64,000 bases of DNA from Bretschneidera sinensis (GCA_023935145.1 CM043698.1:38112001-38176000); one strand, 5' to 3'. Shown: positions 1 to 13,020, counted from the stretch's first letter. Notes: generated by a model not told the origin, from the sequence alone. Numbers and translations are program-made.

Positions 1-1675
1 TTTTAATTCATAAAAATTCTTTTTAAAATTCTTAAAACTACAACAAACGGGACCTTAAGACCATTTAATCAATTAATTTAATTGGTCAATCAATAACTAT
101 TTCAGAAGTTGGCAGACTGATTAAACTACAATATATAAATGATATGAATCCGAATTGATTATTCAATGTCAATAATCAACATCACTTGGTCCGACGTACA
201 ACCACATATTGTTTTTTTTTTTTTTTTTTTTTGAGAATCTTACAACCACATATTAAGAGCTCCTTTACTTAATAATTTTTAAAGATACCCCTACTGGTAT
301 GAGATATACATGGTTTGTCTGCTGTGCTCTGGTGTGTACGTACAGGTTTTGATGTTTCTGGTTTAATCTCTCTCATGCTACAGTGTTCTGTTTGTTCAGT
401 GTATAATCATCTGCAACTCATTCTGAATGTGTTGTTTGGTGACAGCAATTTGTGTTGTTCTTGCCTTCAAAATTTTAGTGTGTAGCTTGTTCAGGCTTGT
501 TCTTCCTGCTGGTTGAAAGTTGTTTTCAAGTGTAAATCTGCTAGGCATTATGGGTTTTTTTGGTGTTCGTAATGTATGGTAAAAGCGAAAAAATTTAAGA
601 TAAAAATTAACTTTAATCACTGCTTTAATAATTTTACCAAACAGCACTTTATAACAATTATAGCTTTTTTTTGTTTTAAATTTATTATATTGACTTCTCA
701 AATTCAGTTTAACCACTGATTAGCATTAATTATTAGTATATATTTTCTCTATCTAAATCAACACTAAATAAATTGATTTATTAATTAAAAAATTACATTC
801 AAATTAGAAATTTCTAACAAAATTACATTTTTGACAACTATAAAAGGAATAACTTAATAAAAAAATTAAACACAAACACATATTCCAAATTTTTTCACAT
901 GGGTGAATGAAATCAAAACAAGAAAACAAAAACCCATTTAATACACATTCATTTAAACACTACACTGTTGTCTCTTAAAGAAAATTAAATTTATAACAAA
1001 ATAAATAGTTTCACTTCTTTCAAATATAATAGATAAACAATATTGTTTTATAAAAAAAAATTTAAATTAAACTATCTAAATGACAAATAAATAAAAAAAT
1101 CATTTAAATTTATTTCGTAAAGTCAGCCTTACACTAATATATCTTAATCTATTAAACATCATTCTTTCATCCTACAATGTCAACCTTGCCTGTTTGAGTA
1201 ATTTAGAGTCTCGGGATGTTGTTTGATAGACCACAACAAGTCTTTGACGAACATTGAACGATTCGGGCGAACACTTATTTCTTAAGTGATCCATTACTTA
1301 CGTTAAAATGCAGCAAATTCGCGTGATCTTTTTACATGATCCTACATATTTAGATGACTGTTCAGATTAATAGTTTCCGACCACGACGTACACGATTGGT
1401 TGAAGATGAACAGAAAATTAACTAATACACGTACAGCCTAATAAATATAAATATATTATATTCCTATCATTTTGTTACGAATCTCAAGCCATATTGTTTG
1501 GGATTTTGGCTACATAATTTTTGACAATGTTGTGTGTACACGCCGCTTGAACATATATATATATATATAATTGGGAGCAGTATGAAGAGAGCTCCTGAGG
1601 GAGGGGGAGAGCTTCTCTCCCATGTCTCAAAACTTATCTTCATTTTCAATCCAAAAGTTTACAATATTCTCTTTT
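1..1675. other. AT-rich intergenic DNA
   Basis: No gene is recognised here. The stretch is AT-rich with a poly-T run near 211-232 and a short AT dinucleotide run near 1556-1568. Open frames here are short, biased by base composition and resemble no family I know. Confidence 0.5.
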
Positions 1676-2084
1676 GAAAGATATTTTGAAAATTTGGGGT
1701 TGTTAAAGATGTTTATATCAATAGGAAGATACGAAAGGGAAGATCATATTTATTTGGTTTCATTCGATTTGTTGACATGAGAATGGATTTGTTGACATGA
1801 GAACTTTAAACGGGTCGCTCTTCATGGGTTCTGTGTTGGTGTTTAAGCTACCGAATACTGTTCGACATGATTTATTCAGTTCTATCGCCAGAATTCCTTC
1901 ATCAAATGGCCCTTCTAATCCTGTTCTTGATGGTGGAGAAAGGTTATCTGCAGATGTGGAGAGAGGTGTCAACGATGGTGGGAATAATGTGTCTAATCCT
2001 CCGCTGAAGAAAGTAGAAGAAGTAGTTAATTGTCCAGAACCACTGGATGCTGTTTTGGAGTTTTTCCAAACTGGAAAGGATTAG
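1676..2084 (+). pseudogene. RRM-type RNA-binding protein fragment, frameshifted
   Basis: Around 1707-1785 one frame reads like the core of an RNA-recognition motif (VVKDVYINRKIRKGRSYLFG followed by FIRFVDMR), as in plant RRM proteins. The reading frame is lost twice. The stretch before it appears to lack one base near 1695. A 20-bp tandem duplication (units from about 1767 and 1787) then shifts the frame, after which an open frame beginning at ATG 1797 continues for 95 residues with the expected continuation (TLNGSLFMG). No intact upstream start is visible. It is probably a degenerate retro-copy or a fragment carried by a mobile element. The family call rests on motif recall only. Confidence 0.45.
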
Positions 2085-3328
2085 AGGTGGCTCCTAGGCT
2101 ACACTGTTGGGGTCTTACACAAGCCTGAGGATGGTTAATTTCAAATTGAATGTTATACAGGAAGGTTTATCTTCTTTCTCTTCGATTCTGATGGGTGCCG
2201 ACAAACTCCTCCTTGTTTTATAACGGAGAATAAATGTCGTGATTTATTCTTAAAGAGATCCTGGTTGAGAGTGTGGTTCTCCAAAGTTGTCGGAAGCTGG
2301 TGGTGGTAGTGTCATTGTTTATGGGTGTTGCTTTTTACATATGTGGTATCCTTGTTTTTGTTTGGTGCGTGTCTTTTGTATTCCTATATCTCATGACAAA
2401 TAGGAAAAAAATTATCTTTACTGTTAAAAAATTATATATATATTTTTAAAGTAAAGTATTAAGTTCAAATCCCAACCTCTAATAGCGCGGCGCAAATAAT
2501 ACAAATCAATGAGAATTTTATACGTAATCAATTACTTTTAGCATTGAAATGAATCGATCTGATTACAACAGAAACTATATTATTTTTTTTTCAGACATTT
2601 CGATGTGATAACTCAAGCAGATACTATTCTTTACGAAACGGAAGACCATCCCTTGTGAGTCTCGAGGTATAGAGATGTCGTGCATGACTCGAATTCTAAG
2701 TGACATTTTAATTGTATCGCACTTCCAAAAGCCCGACAAAAAGCACACCAACTCTAATATAAAGAGACGCTTACCCTAAAAAATGAGAGAGAGACAAACA
2801 TACATACATCTTACAAGATATAGAAACAACAAAAAAGAATTAGTGAACCTTAGGGAGAAAACATAAAAAAAAAACAAAAAGAATTGTTTAAGTTCTCTCA
2901 TTTTTCGAAATATCCCTTCATCTAGTTATAATTATTTCTCTTTCTAAACACTTTTTGACTTAACCAATGAAAAGTTCTTCCCAAAACACTACGCTCCAAA
3001 AACAACTTTTTTCGTAAGTACTTGCTCAATCTAAGCGCTGAAGAGACATTCTAAGTCATCCTCTTTTTTCCAAGGGTAGTTTCAAACAAACGTTCCACTG
3101 AGGGCCATCATCCTTTGTCATTTTTTTACATCAACACCTAACTATCGAAAGAATGCACGTGTAAAGAGGAAAAAAGTACACAATGAAGAGAAATCTACCA
3201 TTAACAAGCTAGGATGAGTCATTTTACATCATAAAAGCACGTTTTCAGGATATTAAAGTGATACAGTCAAGCATAAGCTTTAGTTTTAAGTAATTAACTC
3301 ATTTGGGAGAATGTATGAAATGATTTAT
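2085..3328. other. intergenic DNA, nothing recognised
   Basis: No coding exon, RNA gene or transposon end is recognised between the RRM remnant and the CACTA element. A short tRNA B-box-like string near 2461-2480 may be a SINE trace but is too weak to call. Confidence 0.4.
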
Positions 3329-3339
3329 CACTATACAAA

Positions 3340-3725
3340 AAATTGACATATTTCGATAGTCAAAATTCGTCGATAAAGATCAAAAAATCATCGGTATAAA
3401 TTATTTTAAGCAATATTATCAGTTTTAAAAAGCATAACAAAATACAACGTAACTATAAAGATATATCAACGGTTTTTTGACTGTCAGTATAAATAAAAGA
3501 ACTTTACTTACGGTAAGATATATCAACGGTTTTCTAACCGTAAGTATAAACTAGAGAGCTTTACTTACGGTTTAAAAAACCGTCGGTATAACTATCTTTA
3601 CTTACGATTTTAAAAACCGTTAGTATAAATATTATACATACAGTTTTATAATCATAACAATAAGTTAATTTTACATATAGCTAAAATCCATAAGTATAAC
3701 TCATCAATCTATATCGATAGCTTTT
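3340..3725. repeat. left subterminal repeat array of the CACTA element
   Basis: Several copies of a roughly 60-bp unit combine TTTACTTACGGT-like and AACCGTCGGTATAA-like words in inverted pairs, for example around 3472-3620. Such subterminal arrays are the usual cis-acting region of CACTA elements. Confidence 0.7.
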
Positions 3726-4879
3726 AGGTCAGAATAAACCATTTTGCATTTTCTTCCAAAAATTTAATACTTAATGCATAAAAAATTATAATATTAACAA
3801 AATATGAAATAAGTAATTAAATACTCGAATATTATATGAAAAAATCATTTCATTCATCCAAATATACTTATGTACAAATGAAAAGATAAAATCTTACATG
3901 ATGTTTAACATATATAAAAACAACTTCTAAAAAAAATATATATATATAAAAACATCTTTTGGATTGAACAACAAAGTTCTATTATATCATATATCTTAAA
4001 TGTTTGCTTTTGAAATCCTAATTCCTTGAAAAGCATGGAGTGATTTCAAGCAACAGCATCTCCGTGGATATAAGGTACCTAAAAATTAAAACATTTAAAA
4101 TAGTCAGAAAAACGTTATTTACAAATCAACCAAGAAGCCTTAATATCAAAGCAATAATAGCACAGGCATATAGACTTGTATTTGATTTCATTTAGCATTT
4201 GATGAAAAACAAATGCTTATACTTTGTAGTAAATATGTTATAAAGATAGTTGATTAAATGGGAATATTATGTTGGTGATAAGCAGTTGATGATAATAAAT
4301 TTCATAAAAAAATAGAATTACCAATGGGTCCTAGTGTACCAAGTTATGCAACAGAATAGTACTACACTGGTTTTCTTTGTAATGATTCTAGTGCTTGTGC
4401 TATTGATAAATAGTAGAGAAAATAGAAATTGGCCTTGAGACAATTCACAATAAATTAACTAAAAAACAGTGCACTCAATATGCAAATTACAACCAAACAA
4501 GCTAAAAGAGCAAAGGCACTAAATGATGTCTATGCCAACAGGCACAGCAAAAGCTATTGCTAGTTTAGGCATCATCTACACTTTCCAAGTGTTATTATTT
4601 ATTTTTCCCTGATACAATTTATACACACGTGACCATATGTGTGCATAGAAAGATAGATAAATAGACAGAAACCAATACACACCACAAACACATGTTCACA
4701 TGATAGACAGAGAGAAAGAGAGTTTTAAGGCGGCAAAATAATCAGATACCTGAAGAAATGGGTAAACCATACTTGAACTAATTAACTGCTTGAATTGGAA
4801 CAGAGAGTATCACAAGAAGGCAGTGTCTAACATCCAGAATATGAGTAAGAAGGTCAATTGCAGATATAGAGAGATATAC

Positions 4880-4977
4880 TCACAGGGAATGAACAAGTTA
4901 TGTCAGTTCCATAAAAATGGTATTCGGCTCCCATATCAAGCAATGCCATATCTCTATCTTCGAATGTCTACAAGAAG
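4880..4977 (-). pseudogene. captured Xaa-Pro dipeptidase (prolidase) exon B
   Basis: Read on the minus strand after a TTGTAG acceptor, this 98-bp exon translates as TFEDRDMALLDMGAEYHFYG followed by TDITCSFPV, then meets a GTATAT donor. This is the metal-binding core of plant prolidase (peptidase family M24B). The two Asp ligands of the binuclear metal site lie in the LLDMG and SDITC/TDITC segments of this family. No later exons (the HGLGH and EPG regions) were found, so only a fragment is present and it cannot encode an active enzyme. It lies inside the CACTA element, in the orientation of the other captured pieces. Confidence 0.75.
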
Positions 4978-5378
4978 CGCACATACAGATTTGAAAAATA
5001 AACAACTTCTGCTATTAAAAGACATTTAATCAAACTAACTGAAATCATAAATTTGAATCCTAATTCCATCAACTAACTCATCTAAACAACCCCTGAAAAA
5101 CCATATCTCTAATGTCACTTAGGAATATTTACACATGCAGGCAGGCATCCACACCTAGGAATATCTTCCATTCATTTACAAAATGCAGTTAGAAAATGAA
5201 ATTGTTCACAGATTAATCTTACAATTGCAATGAATATCATAGTTTGCCAGACAAAAAAGAAAAATTTGCAACTGGAATCCCAATAAAAAGGTATAACAAA
5301 TCACAGTTTCCATAGCAAGTGGGTCAACTATAACAGTTCATGAACGTTAAAAGGATAGAGGAAAGTGATCCACTATAC

Positions 5379-5421
5379 CTTGTCATTTGGAGCAGCTCCA
5401 TGCCCATAGTGTAAAACAACA
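5379..5421 (-). pseudogene. captured Xaa-Pro dipeptidase (prolidase) exon A
   Basis: On the minus strand, between an ACACAG acceptor and a GTATAG donor, 43 bp encode VVLHYGHGAAPNDK, matching the LHYGHAAAPND block of plant prolidase. It immediately precedes, in protein order, the exon at 4977-4880, and the phases join. It is separated from that exon by an intron-sized gap, which implies capture of genomic DNA and not of a spliced mRNA. Confidence 0.75.
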
Positions 5422-7620
5422 CTGTGTCATTTAAAATGAGAACCATTAACATTAGAATTTTCTAAGAAGGAAATTTCTCATCAATGACCAAATATCTAAT
5501 GGAATAAAAAAAAAGATTAAAAAGAAAAAGAAAACACCTTTTCTATTCCCAACCACAATTTTTTTAACCCATATTCAAACACAACAATTACTTTTCTACA
5601 CTTAAGTACCAGTAACCCCCTGCCTTGGTGCTACGGTGAAGGACATGTATTCCTTAACCATTGAGCAGGTTTTGAATCTCCTCCCCATATGATGTAATTT
5701 CTTCTGTTATAAAAAAAATCATCAACTATCATGCAAAGGAAAATGGATACAATAAGACAATAGGCGTACCCTTAACTTGTTGAATATGTAAGTATGTAAC
5801 AGTATTTTTTTCCTTCCCCAACATATAAGTTTCTAACATTCTTTCACAAGCAAATAGTCTGTACTGAATAAGAAGAGTAATATAATAAAATGAAAATTTT
5901 AGATATGAAAGACAACCAAACAATCAAAGTATAAAACCAAGAAAAAAATGAATCAGTATTCCTTATAACAAGAAAGCAAGGTAAATTAAAAGGGTTTTTG
6001 GGAGTCCTTCTGCCTTGCTGCACCACATTAGCCTCTGGGCAATTGAAAACCATAGCCAGCTAGACCACACAGGACTCAAAACTTGAGGACAAGATACCTG
6101 ACCTGAACCGAGCTATTGCCCCACCATGATGTTTCATATAAACTCCTGAAATTATTGAAAAGCAACCAAATTTTAAAACATTGGGGCAGCAAGCAAACAC
6201 TGACCTTTTACTTAGAAAAAAAAGCAAGCAAACACTGACCAACTTCAATCTCATGTATATCAGCAATGAATCTAAACCTAAATACTAAAATTAAAAATTT
6301 CAAAGCTGGTAATAACACCCTTATTTAACATGCTTATGTATGATTACTACTCAAGTTCCTATGAAACTAAAACTTAATGCCAAAATCTTTCTTGCTTGTA
6401 ATTTAATAATGGATTATCTAAAAAATACAAATAAGTTTTTCTTAGCATAAAAATGAAAAAAAGGAACTTACAAAAATCTTAGTTATATTATTATAAGGTA
6501 AATAAAGTGTATTACCAAGAGTTTGATGACCGAACAACCAATTTCTCATGCATATTATTGAAGTAGCAGAATAAACATCAATTTCTTTGAATTAGTATAG
6601 TAATATTTTTAATTAGTAAGATCCATTAAACTATAGTAATATTTTGTTATGGATGTATCAGAATAAACATCAATCACTTTCTTAGTATTACCATCACTGA
6701 TTTCCTACAAGCATGATTAAATTTAAATCCATATATGAAATTGTATAAACAATCAAAATCAAGCAATTGCTTCACTAAAGCAGCAAAGAAGCCTTGATCC
6801 AATGTTACATATATATACAATTTAGAGAATTCTTGAAAGGAAATAAAAAGGAACATTTTTATATACATGCTCTATGTCTCCTCCACCCAACAACATTTCT
6901 TCATTTCTTCTCTCTAATCTATTTCAAAACACTCTTTATCATAAAAATTAAAAATCTCATATGTCACAAGTCAAAAGTCACTTTCCCAAGCAGACTATCA
7001 GCATTCAACAATTATTTTAGAGTCACTTTCAAACAGGACATCTATAAGATAAAGTAATATCATATGCATAGGTGTTAAACAATTTCATTCATTTTTACAT
7101 TTTTTTCTAACTCATTTAAATGAACATAATTATCCTTTTACTATGCATAAGATGGGAAGAACGAGAGTAATGGGACGGGATTCACTAAACTTGATGTGTT
7201 AAAGAGTAACAAGAAGAATCTAGCATTAGCCTTCATGAAAATGCTAACTTAAAATATTTTTGGCAGCCAAAGTCTACAGGGCAACATTAGTCCTATGCAA
7301 GAAAAAATTCACCTTTGGAAAATATCTAATTGCTCTTTAAAGTAGCATGAAAACCAAGTACTAATTTCATTACAGATATTAACTGTATTTATGACACCCA
7401 AGAGGGGGTAAGGTAAGGAAGTGAAGAGGACCTAGAAAAATGAGAGAGAATAATTATATTTGTTATCTCACATGATGCAATCCCATACGAAAACAGAACA
7501 TAAACACAAAACGCAGACTCAAAATCACATGATGCAATCCTATACAACAAAATAACATTAACCACATGATACCCCTAAGTGCCCATGCTGGTTTGATTAG
7601 AAATATTATACAGCGATAGC

Positions 7621-7791
7621 TTATTCCTTGGAACCTGATTCCATTGTCTGGAGTGGCAGGGCAGTGACCACAGCCAGCTTCATATCAGATGGATTAGAAT
7701 CACTAGCTCTTTCTCTAATCTCCCAATACTCTTGGCAAATGGCACATAAATGGCAGAGAAAATGAGTAGCAAAGTCTTCGCATGGTGCTTC
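7621..7791 (-). pseudogene. captured PLAC8-family C-terminal exon
   Basis: Read on the minus strand from a TGATACAG acceptor, 171 bp encode 56 residues and a stop. The exon starts EAPCEDFATHFLCHLCAICQ, followed by EYWEIRERA, which is the Cys-rich terminal motif of plant PLAC8/cell-number-regulator proteins (CHxCAxCQEYRE). One conserved Arg of the EYRE motif is Trp here. The upstream exons of a PLAC8 gene were not found, so this is a last-exon fragment. It lies inside the CACTA element and points the same way as the prolidase fragments. Confidence 0.7.
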
Positions 7792-8017
7792 CTGTATCAG
7801 ACAATAAAAGGAATTGGTAAACCATTTAAACTTTAACTGAGATATACAAACAAAATAAACCAAAAAATCAGAAAACAAAAGCAACGTAATGTAAAGATTG
7901 CACTGGACTTGCAATCTGCCAATCAATTCAATATCTTGGTACCACAAGTTCATATTAAGATGGCTTAAATATGAGAAAAATTTACTAGCAATAGGACAAT
8001 CAAATTGACTCCTGATA

Positions 8018-8530
8018 TTATACAAAAAGCTGCAATAAATAATGGAAAAGGGAACATGCACTAGCCCTCCCACCATCTATAAGAGAAATGATGGCAGCTC
8101 GCGATCTACAAGGTGGCACGAAGGAACTGCAGCAACGCTTTGGGCAGAAGTGAACTCGAGAAAGGGCAAGTAGAGAGGAGATGGTGGTGGCGCTGGGGAG
8201 GTTCTGCACACGATGGCTAACAACGAAGGAAAAATATGGAGCTCGTGGTGTTTTTTTTAATGACGGCAAAGGAGAAGATGAGATGAGTGAGAGAGAGATG
8301 AGTGTTTTTTTTTTAGGGTGAGCGGCTGAGAGAGAGTGGGGGAATGTGGGGCAAGGAAATTTTTGGTTGAAAAAGAGGATTAGGGTTATGGAGCTGAGAC
8401 TTGAGAGGTTGAGAGCTTGAGGGAGGGACAAAAAATTTGGAGAAAAATTAGAGGAGCAAAGGGCGGGGAAAATTTTAGGGAAGCAGGATGCGAAGGAGAG
8501 AGTTTTGGCCAGGGTTTTATTGAAAAAAAA
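8018..8530 (-). other. captured gene 5' leader-like segment
   Basis: On the minus strand this part of the CACTA element is rich in CT runs and in the CCCTAATCC and CTCTCAACCTCTCAAG type words seen in plant 5' untranslated regions and first exons. A 137-codon open frame covers it but resembles no family I know. It sits upstream of the PLAC8 exon in the same orientation and may have been taken up together with it. Its base composition (more GC) differs from the surrounding AT-rich element. Confidence 0.35.
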
Positions 8531-9569
8531 TCAAAACTACGTAGTTTTGACTTTTAGCAAGGACTTCTTTTGTTTTAAATAGTTATGTAATATTTTTTAA
8601 ATTTATAAAATTAATTTTAAATTCTATAAATTTTAATTATAAATTAAGTTTATCAACTAACGAACAAATATGGTGAAAATCCTAATTAAAAACTCATTAT
8701 ATCGAACTACTCTTAATTCTATAAAATTATCAAACCTTAAACCTTAATTAATCGAAACCATAATTACTCAACACTCTAAACCATAATCCTTAAAACCATA
8801 TAAACATAACCCCAAAGCCTAAACTTTATAACCATAAACCTTAAATCTTAAATTGAAGTTAAGAAAGATTACAGTGTTGGGTTAATTAACATGTTCATGG
8901 CATCTTCATGTATTTATACATATTAATTATATATTATATATGTATTAGTTAAATATATATCAATTAATTATATTATTTTTCAAATATTTAATTACATTTT
9001 CATTTTATTAATTATTTGTATAATTTACTACATTTTATATACTACATATTATTTTTATTAATATTTTGTTACATTATTTAATTATATTAATTTGTTCTTT
9101 AGTTTCATGAATTCTTTAATATTATTTTTTATATTTAAAAATCATTTTCATGTACTTATAAGTATTATTTATATATTATGTATGTACTATAATAATATTG
9201 TAGTACTTAACTATATATTAGTTAGTTATATTAGTTTCAAATATTTAGTAATATAGTCATATTTAATTATATTTTCATTTTTATTAATTATTACTATATT
9301 TTACTATATTTTATACATTATATATTATTTTTACTAATATTTAGTTATATTATTTAATTATTTTATGTTAAATTTATATTTTGTTATAGTAGTTAATTAT
9401 ATTAGAATTATTATTTATATATTATATATGTATTACAATAATATTAAAACACTTAAAATATTATATTAGCTAATTAATTATATTGTATTTTAAATATTTA
9501 ATATTACATAAATTTTTACTTATATTCTTAATTTTATTAATTATTAAATATATTTACTATATTACATTG

Positions 9570-9984
9570 GTCTATACTTACGAATTTTTATATCCGTCAG
9601 AATAGACATGACCTGTAGTGACGGAATTGTAAATCCGTCAGTATAGACATGACCTGTAGTGACGGAATTTTTAATCTGTAGTGACAGAATTGCAAATCCG
9701 TCAGTATAGACATAATCTATAGTGATGGAATTGTAAATCAGTCAGTATGGACATGCCATGTAGTGATAGAATTTTTAGTGCGTTGGTATAAACGTGAGCT
9801 ATAGTGACAGAATTGTAAATCCGTTAGTATAAACATGATCAGTAGTGATAGAATATTTAATCCGTAAGTATACATCAAGTTTATACTGATGAATTTAAAA
9901 TATGTCGGTATAGCATGTCTATGCTTACGGATTTTACATTTGTCAGTATAGCAATTCGTCAGTATATTACATTTTCTTGTACTG
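9570..9984. repeat. right subterminal repeat array of the CACTA element
   Basis: About seven degenerate units of 50-60 bp contain TGACGGAATTGTAAATCCGT-like hairpin words separated by AGTATAGACATGACCTGTAG-like spacers. The words match those of the left array in inverse orientation, which ties the two ends into one element. Confidence 0.75.
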
Positions 9985-10631
9985 TATATTTTCTATTAAT
10001 ATAAATTAGGTCAAACATCCTTAAAAAAAAGATTCATAAAATAATTTTTATTTTTAAGAAATTAAATTTATATTAAGAAAACTGTTTTCACTAGCAATTA
10101 TTTTATCAAACACTAAACATTTTATAGTTCTACTACAATTTTAGCACAAACTGTTTCAAAACCCATTATTAATTGGTAGACCAAACAGATAAGACTATAT
10201 TGAAATATATAATTACTACCATTCCTTATTTCTTTATTTTCTTCTAAAGGGTTTCTAGAAGAAAAAAAATTATTTTGAAAATAGAATCTATCTTGCCCAA
10301 CTTCAATACTACTTGAGGTAAATCCTTGCTAATGTTCAAGTTGATCTGATTGTGAAAAATATTGATTTTACTTTTGTTAAGCATAATAATTCAATTTGAG
10401 GAAAAACATGAGCTTTGAAAAATAAGTTTATATGGAAGAAATAAAGATATATGTCTAACTAATTAATGATCAGTACTCCTTCATCAATTGTAATCATTGA
10501 ATATAACCTGTATTTTTTATTTTCTCTTTGGTACATAAAATACTCCACGTGTTTTTCCTACCAGCCTAGAATAAACAATTAATCAATATTCAAATAAGAG
10601 AAGGGATATCGTTTAAGGCCTCAATTAATTA
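9985..10631. other. intergenic DNA, nothing recognised
   Basis: AT-rich sequence between the CACTA element and the GDSL remnant. I see no exon, RNA gene or transposon terminus. Confidence 0.4.
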
Positions 10632-10743
10632 CTAGTTGGAAAACAATGACTATCTGTTCACTCTCTCAAAGGCAGATTCGCATCCTTATGGCATCGACTT
10701 CAAGTCTTCTGGTGGACAACCCACAGGAAGATTAACCAGTTGA
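10632..10743 (+). pseudogene. GDSL esterase/lipase exon fragment
   Basis: A short frame reads NDYLFTLSKADSHPYGIDFK, then SSGGQPTGRLT and a stop. This corresponds to the block after the GDS motif in plant GDSL lipases (GNNxY...PYGIDF...PTGRFxNG). An extra A near 10641 shifts the frame within the GNN motif, and the conserved NGR after PTGR is lost. Only this one block was found, so it is a relic of a gene or of a captured fragment. Confidence 0.6.
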
Positions 10744-11199
10744 CCGTACCCATGATTTATTGATTCTTCGCTGTGATGCTCACAGGAAATAAGCAAACTC
10801 AACCACCATTATATACTATTTGGAAGAAGCTCCACTAGTCATCACGTGAAAGTCCAATAATAACCTTCGTATCAGTCTTTTTTCATTTAATTGTGGTTCA
10901 AGTATGTACAACTTTCTATGTCATTTGACCCATAAATCAATCTTAGAACAGATTTGAGACAAAATTTCCTCCTTATGTGACTAGTTGGGGATGATCAAGA
11001 ATTTCTCCTAATATTAGACCATTTGCTGATATAAGATGGGAGAATCCAATCTGAAACTTTTAAGAAAACCCTAATTTGTTAGATGGTTGTAAATCAAATC
11101 AATAAAAAAAATGTAAATATATGCACATATCAAACTTCAATCATATGAAAATTTTCAAGTATGTTAAGATTATCATATCAATCACAAGTTCGATATGTG
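10744..11199. other. intergenic DNA, nothing recognised
   Basis: No gene or mobile-element end is recognised between the GDSL relic and the truncated hAT-type element. Confidence 0.4.
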
Positions 11200-12353
11200 T
11201 TTGGCACAAAACTTTTCTTCATGTCGTGTTTAGCCTAGTTTTTGAGGCCCACAGTATGGCCTGAGGCCCAACCCGACACGGAGCATGACACGAGACACGA
11301 TCCTAATATCTAATAAATTCATAATAACATATAATTTTATGACACTAGAATAATGAGTCAAGAAGAATTAGATGATGAGAAATTTAATATTTTAAGGATG
11401 GTGGAAAAAAAATGAAAATTATTACCTTATTTTTAACATGATATCATATGATCTATTAATTCATAAATTAAGCAATTTCACCTAAAATCACACATTAAAA
11501 TAAATTAAATCAAACCTATACAAATATTTAAACAAAAAAAAGTGTCATTTGTGAATTTTTAATTTAAATATTGAAGTTATAATTGTTTGATTTTACCATA
11601 ATAGCATTTGATTCAACGAATTAAAATGCTAAGAGGAAATCATATAATATTCTTCTTTTTAATCCACCGAATGAAACTTAACTGCATAACTTGATTAGGT
11701 AGCTCATCATTCAATTTCTAAAATCGCTTATCTATAAATTAGATAAGTTTGTTTTTTTATTTAAACGTCGAAAAGGTTATAAAAATTACTTTTTTAATTA
11801 TTGATAATATTTTATGTCTTTCTAATTTTTAAAATTTCTAAGTTGTTTTTTATATTTCACCAATTTGTAAGTCATTTCATCTTATTTCTTTATTTTATAT
11901 GTTGTTTTTGTAAGTTATTTATTTAAAAGATTTTTCAAAGTTGTAAATTTTAAGTTATTTGTTTATGTTGTTTTTTTATTCAATTTCTAATTTATTTGTA
12001 ATATTTAACTTTATCAATAAAATGTTTGTTTTATATATATAATTATAAGCATTCAATTTAATATTTATATATATATTTTTTATTTTTAATAAAAGATAAA
12101 AAAATCAATATATACCTAGAAAGCTCATAAGTCGGTTTCAATATATACCTAGAAAGCCCATAAGTCGGCACAGCACAGCACGACCTAGTAGCCATACAGG
12201 CCTTAGGCAATGTTGGACCGAGGTTTTTAAAAATATGACAAGGCACGACACGAAAGAGAGAGAGGCACAACACGGCATGAAAGCACGATGAGCCGTCTTA
12301 TGTGGACTGTGAGCTGTCATGTCCCGGTCCACTCCGGCCCATTTCCACCCTTA
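11200..12353 (-). mobile_element. truncated non-autonomous hAT-type element
   Basis: This is an inverted relative of the element at 25685-26824. The CACGACACGA-type subterminal repeats, the AT-rich core and the 'ATATCTAATAAATTC' junction follow in reverse order. The right terminus reads CCCATTTCCACCCTTA, a decayed form of CCACCCCTA. The left terminus is missing, so no target duplication can be shown. A 30-bp stretch ending in CTAGGTATATATTGA is tandemly duplicated near 12103-12160. Confidence 0.65.
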
Positions 12354-13020
12354 CTTTCAACGAAAATCTTGGAAATTCATATGAGTTTATCAATATTCAT
12401 CCTTGAAGACTATGAGGAGCCAAAAGGCCCAACAACTTCCGGCCCAAATTTGAAATCTAATTGGATTGTTTTTTTCTTTCTTTAAAAAAGAACTCCTTCA
12501 CAGGCTCACTGCGCATTTTCTGGACTCACTTAAAATTTTGATAAAAGGAAAATTTATGATCTGAAAATTCAAACGTGGCATCCAATTTAGCCTCAAATCA
12601 GATCCATAAATGGAAAATTTCTTGCTAAGCCCCGCCACATCATTGAAGTACCAACATTAACCCCACTAATAAGACAATGGAATCAACCGCCTATCTACAT
12701 AGTAGGACAAAATGTTGGGGGCTAGATTTGTAATTCCAAACTAAAAAATAAATTAAATAACAAAAGAAATGAAAAGAGGTGAAATAATCTTCTCCAGGGG
12801 TGGCATGTATGGCCGTAAATTGTTTCCATGGAACCAAAGCAAACTGAAACAAACATCTCGTATTGTTTCTATCGAGTTCCCATAATCTTGAGAGGGTATC
12901 AAGAAAAAAGTAACGAACAGAATCCCAAAATAGAAAATCAAGTTATCATTGTTTTTGAAATTTTCTTGTTAAAATTCTTGGGGCAAAAACATTGATATAA
13001 CATTCTTGGGTAGTAAATTC
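12354..13020 (+). other. upstream region of the D27-like gene
   Basis: Sequence between the hAT relic and the first ATG of the D27-like gene, expected to contain its promoter and 5' leader. No unambiguous TATA box was picked. Confidence 0.35.

Larger units (their letters stand above)
3329..9984. mobile_element. CACTA (En/Spm-type) transposon carrying host gene fragments
   Basis: The left end begins CACTATACAAAAAATT and the right end finishes with TTTTCTTGTACTG, the inverse of the common CACTA terminus CAGTACAAGAAAA. The 6,656-bp unit is flanked by TAT on both sides (3326-3328 and 9985-9987), fitting the 3-bp target duplication of this superfamily. Both subterminal zones hold arrays of short inverted motifs built on ACGGATT/CCGTCAGTATA-like words, typical of CACTA transposase-binding regions. 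No transposase gene is recognisable, so the element is probably non-autonomous. Its interior contains minus-strand exons of Xaa-Pro dipeptidase and a PLAC8 protein. The termini are imperfect copies of each other, suggesting some age. Confidence 0.8.

Noticed and set aside
5590..5700. Possible tRNA-derived SINE (words like GGTTTTGAATCTCC)
   Set aside because: B-box-like similarity only. No A box, tail or target duplication could be defined.
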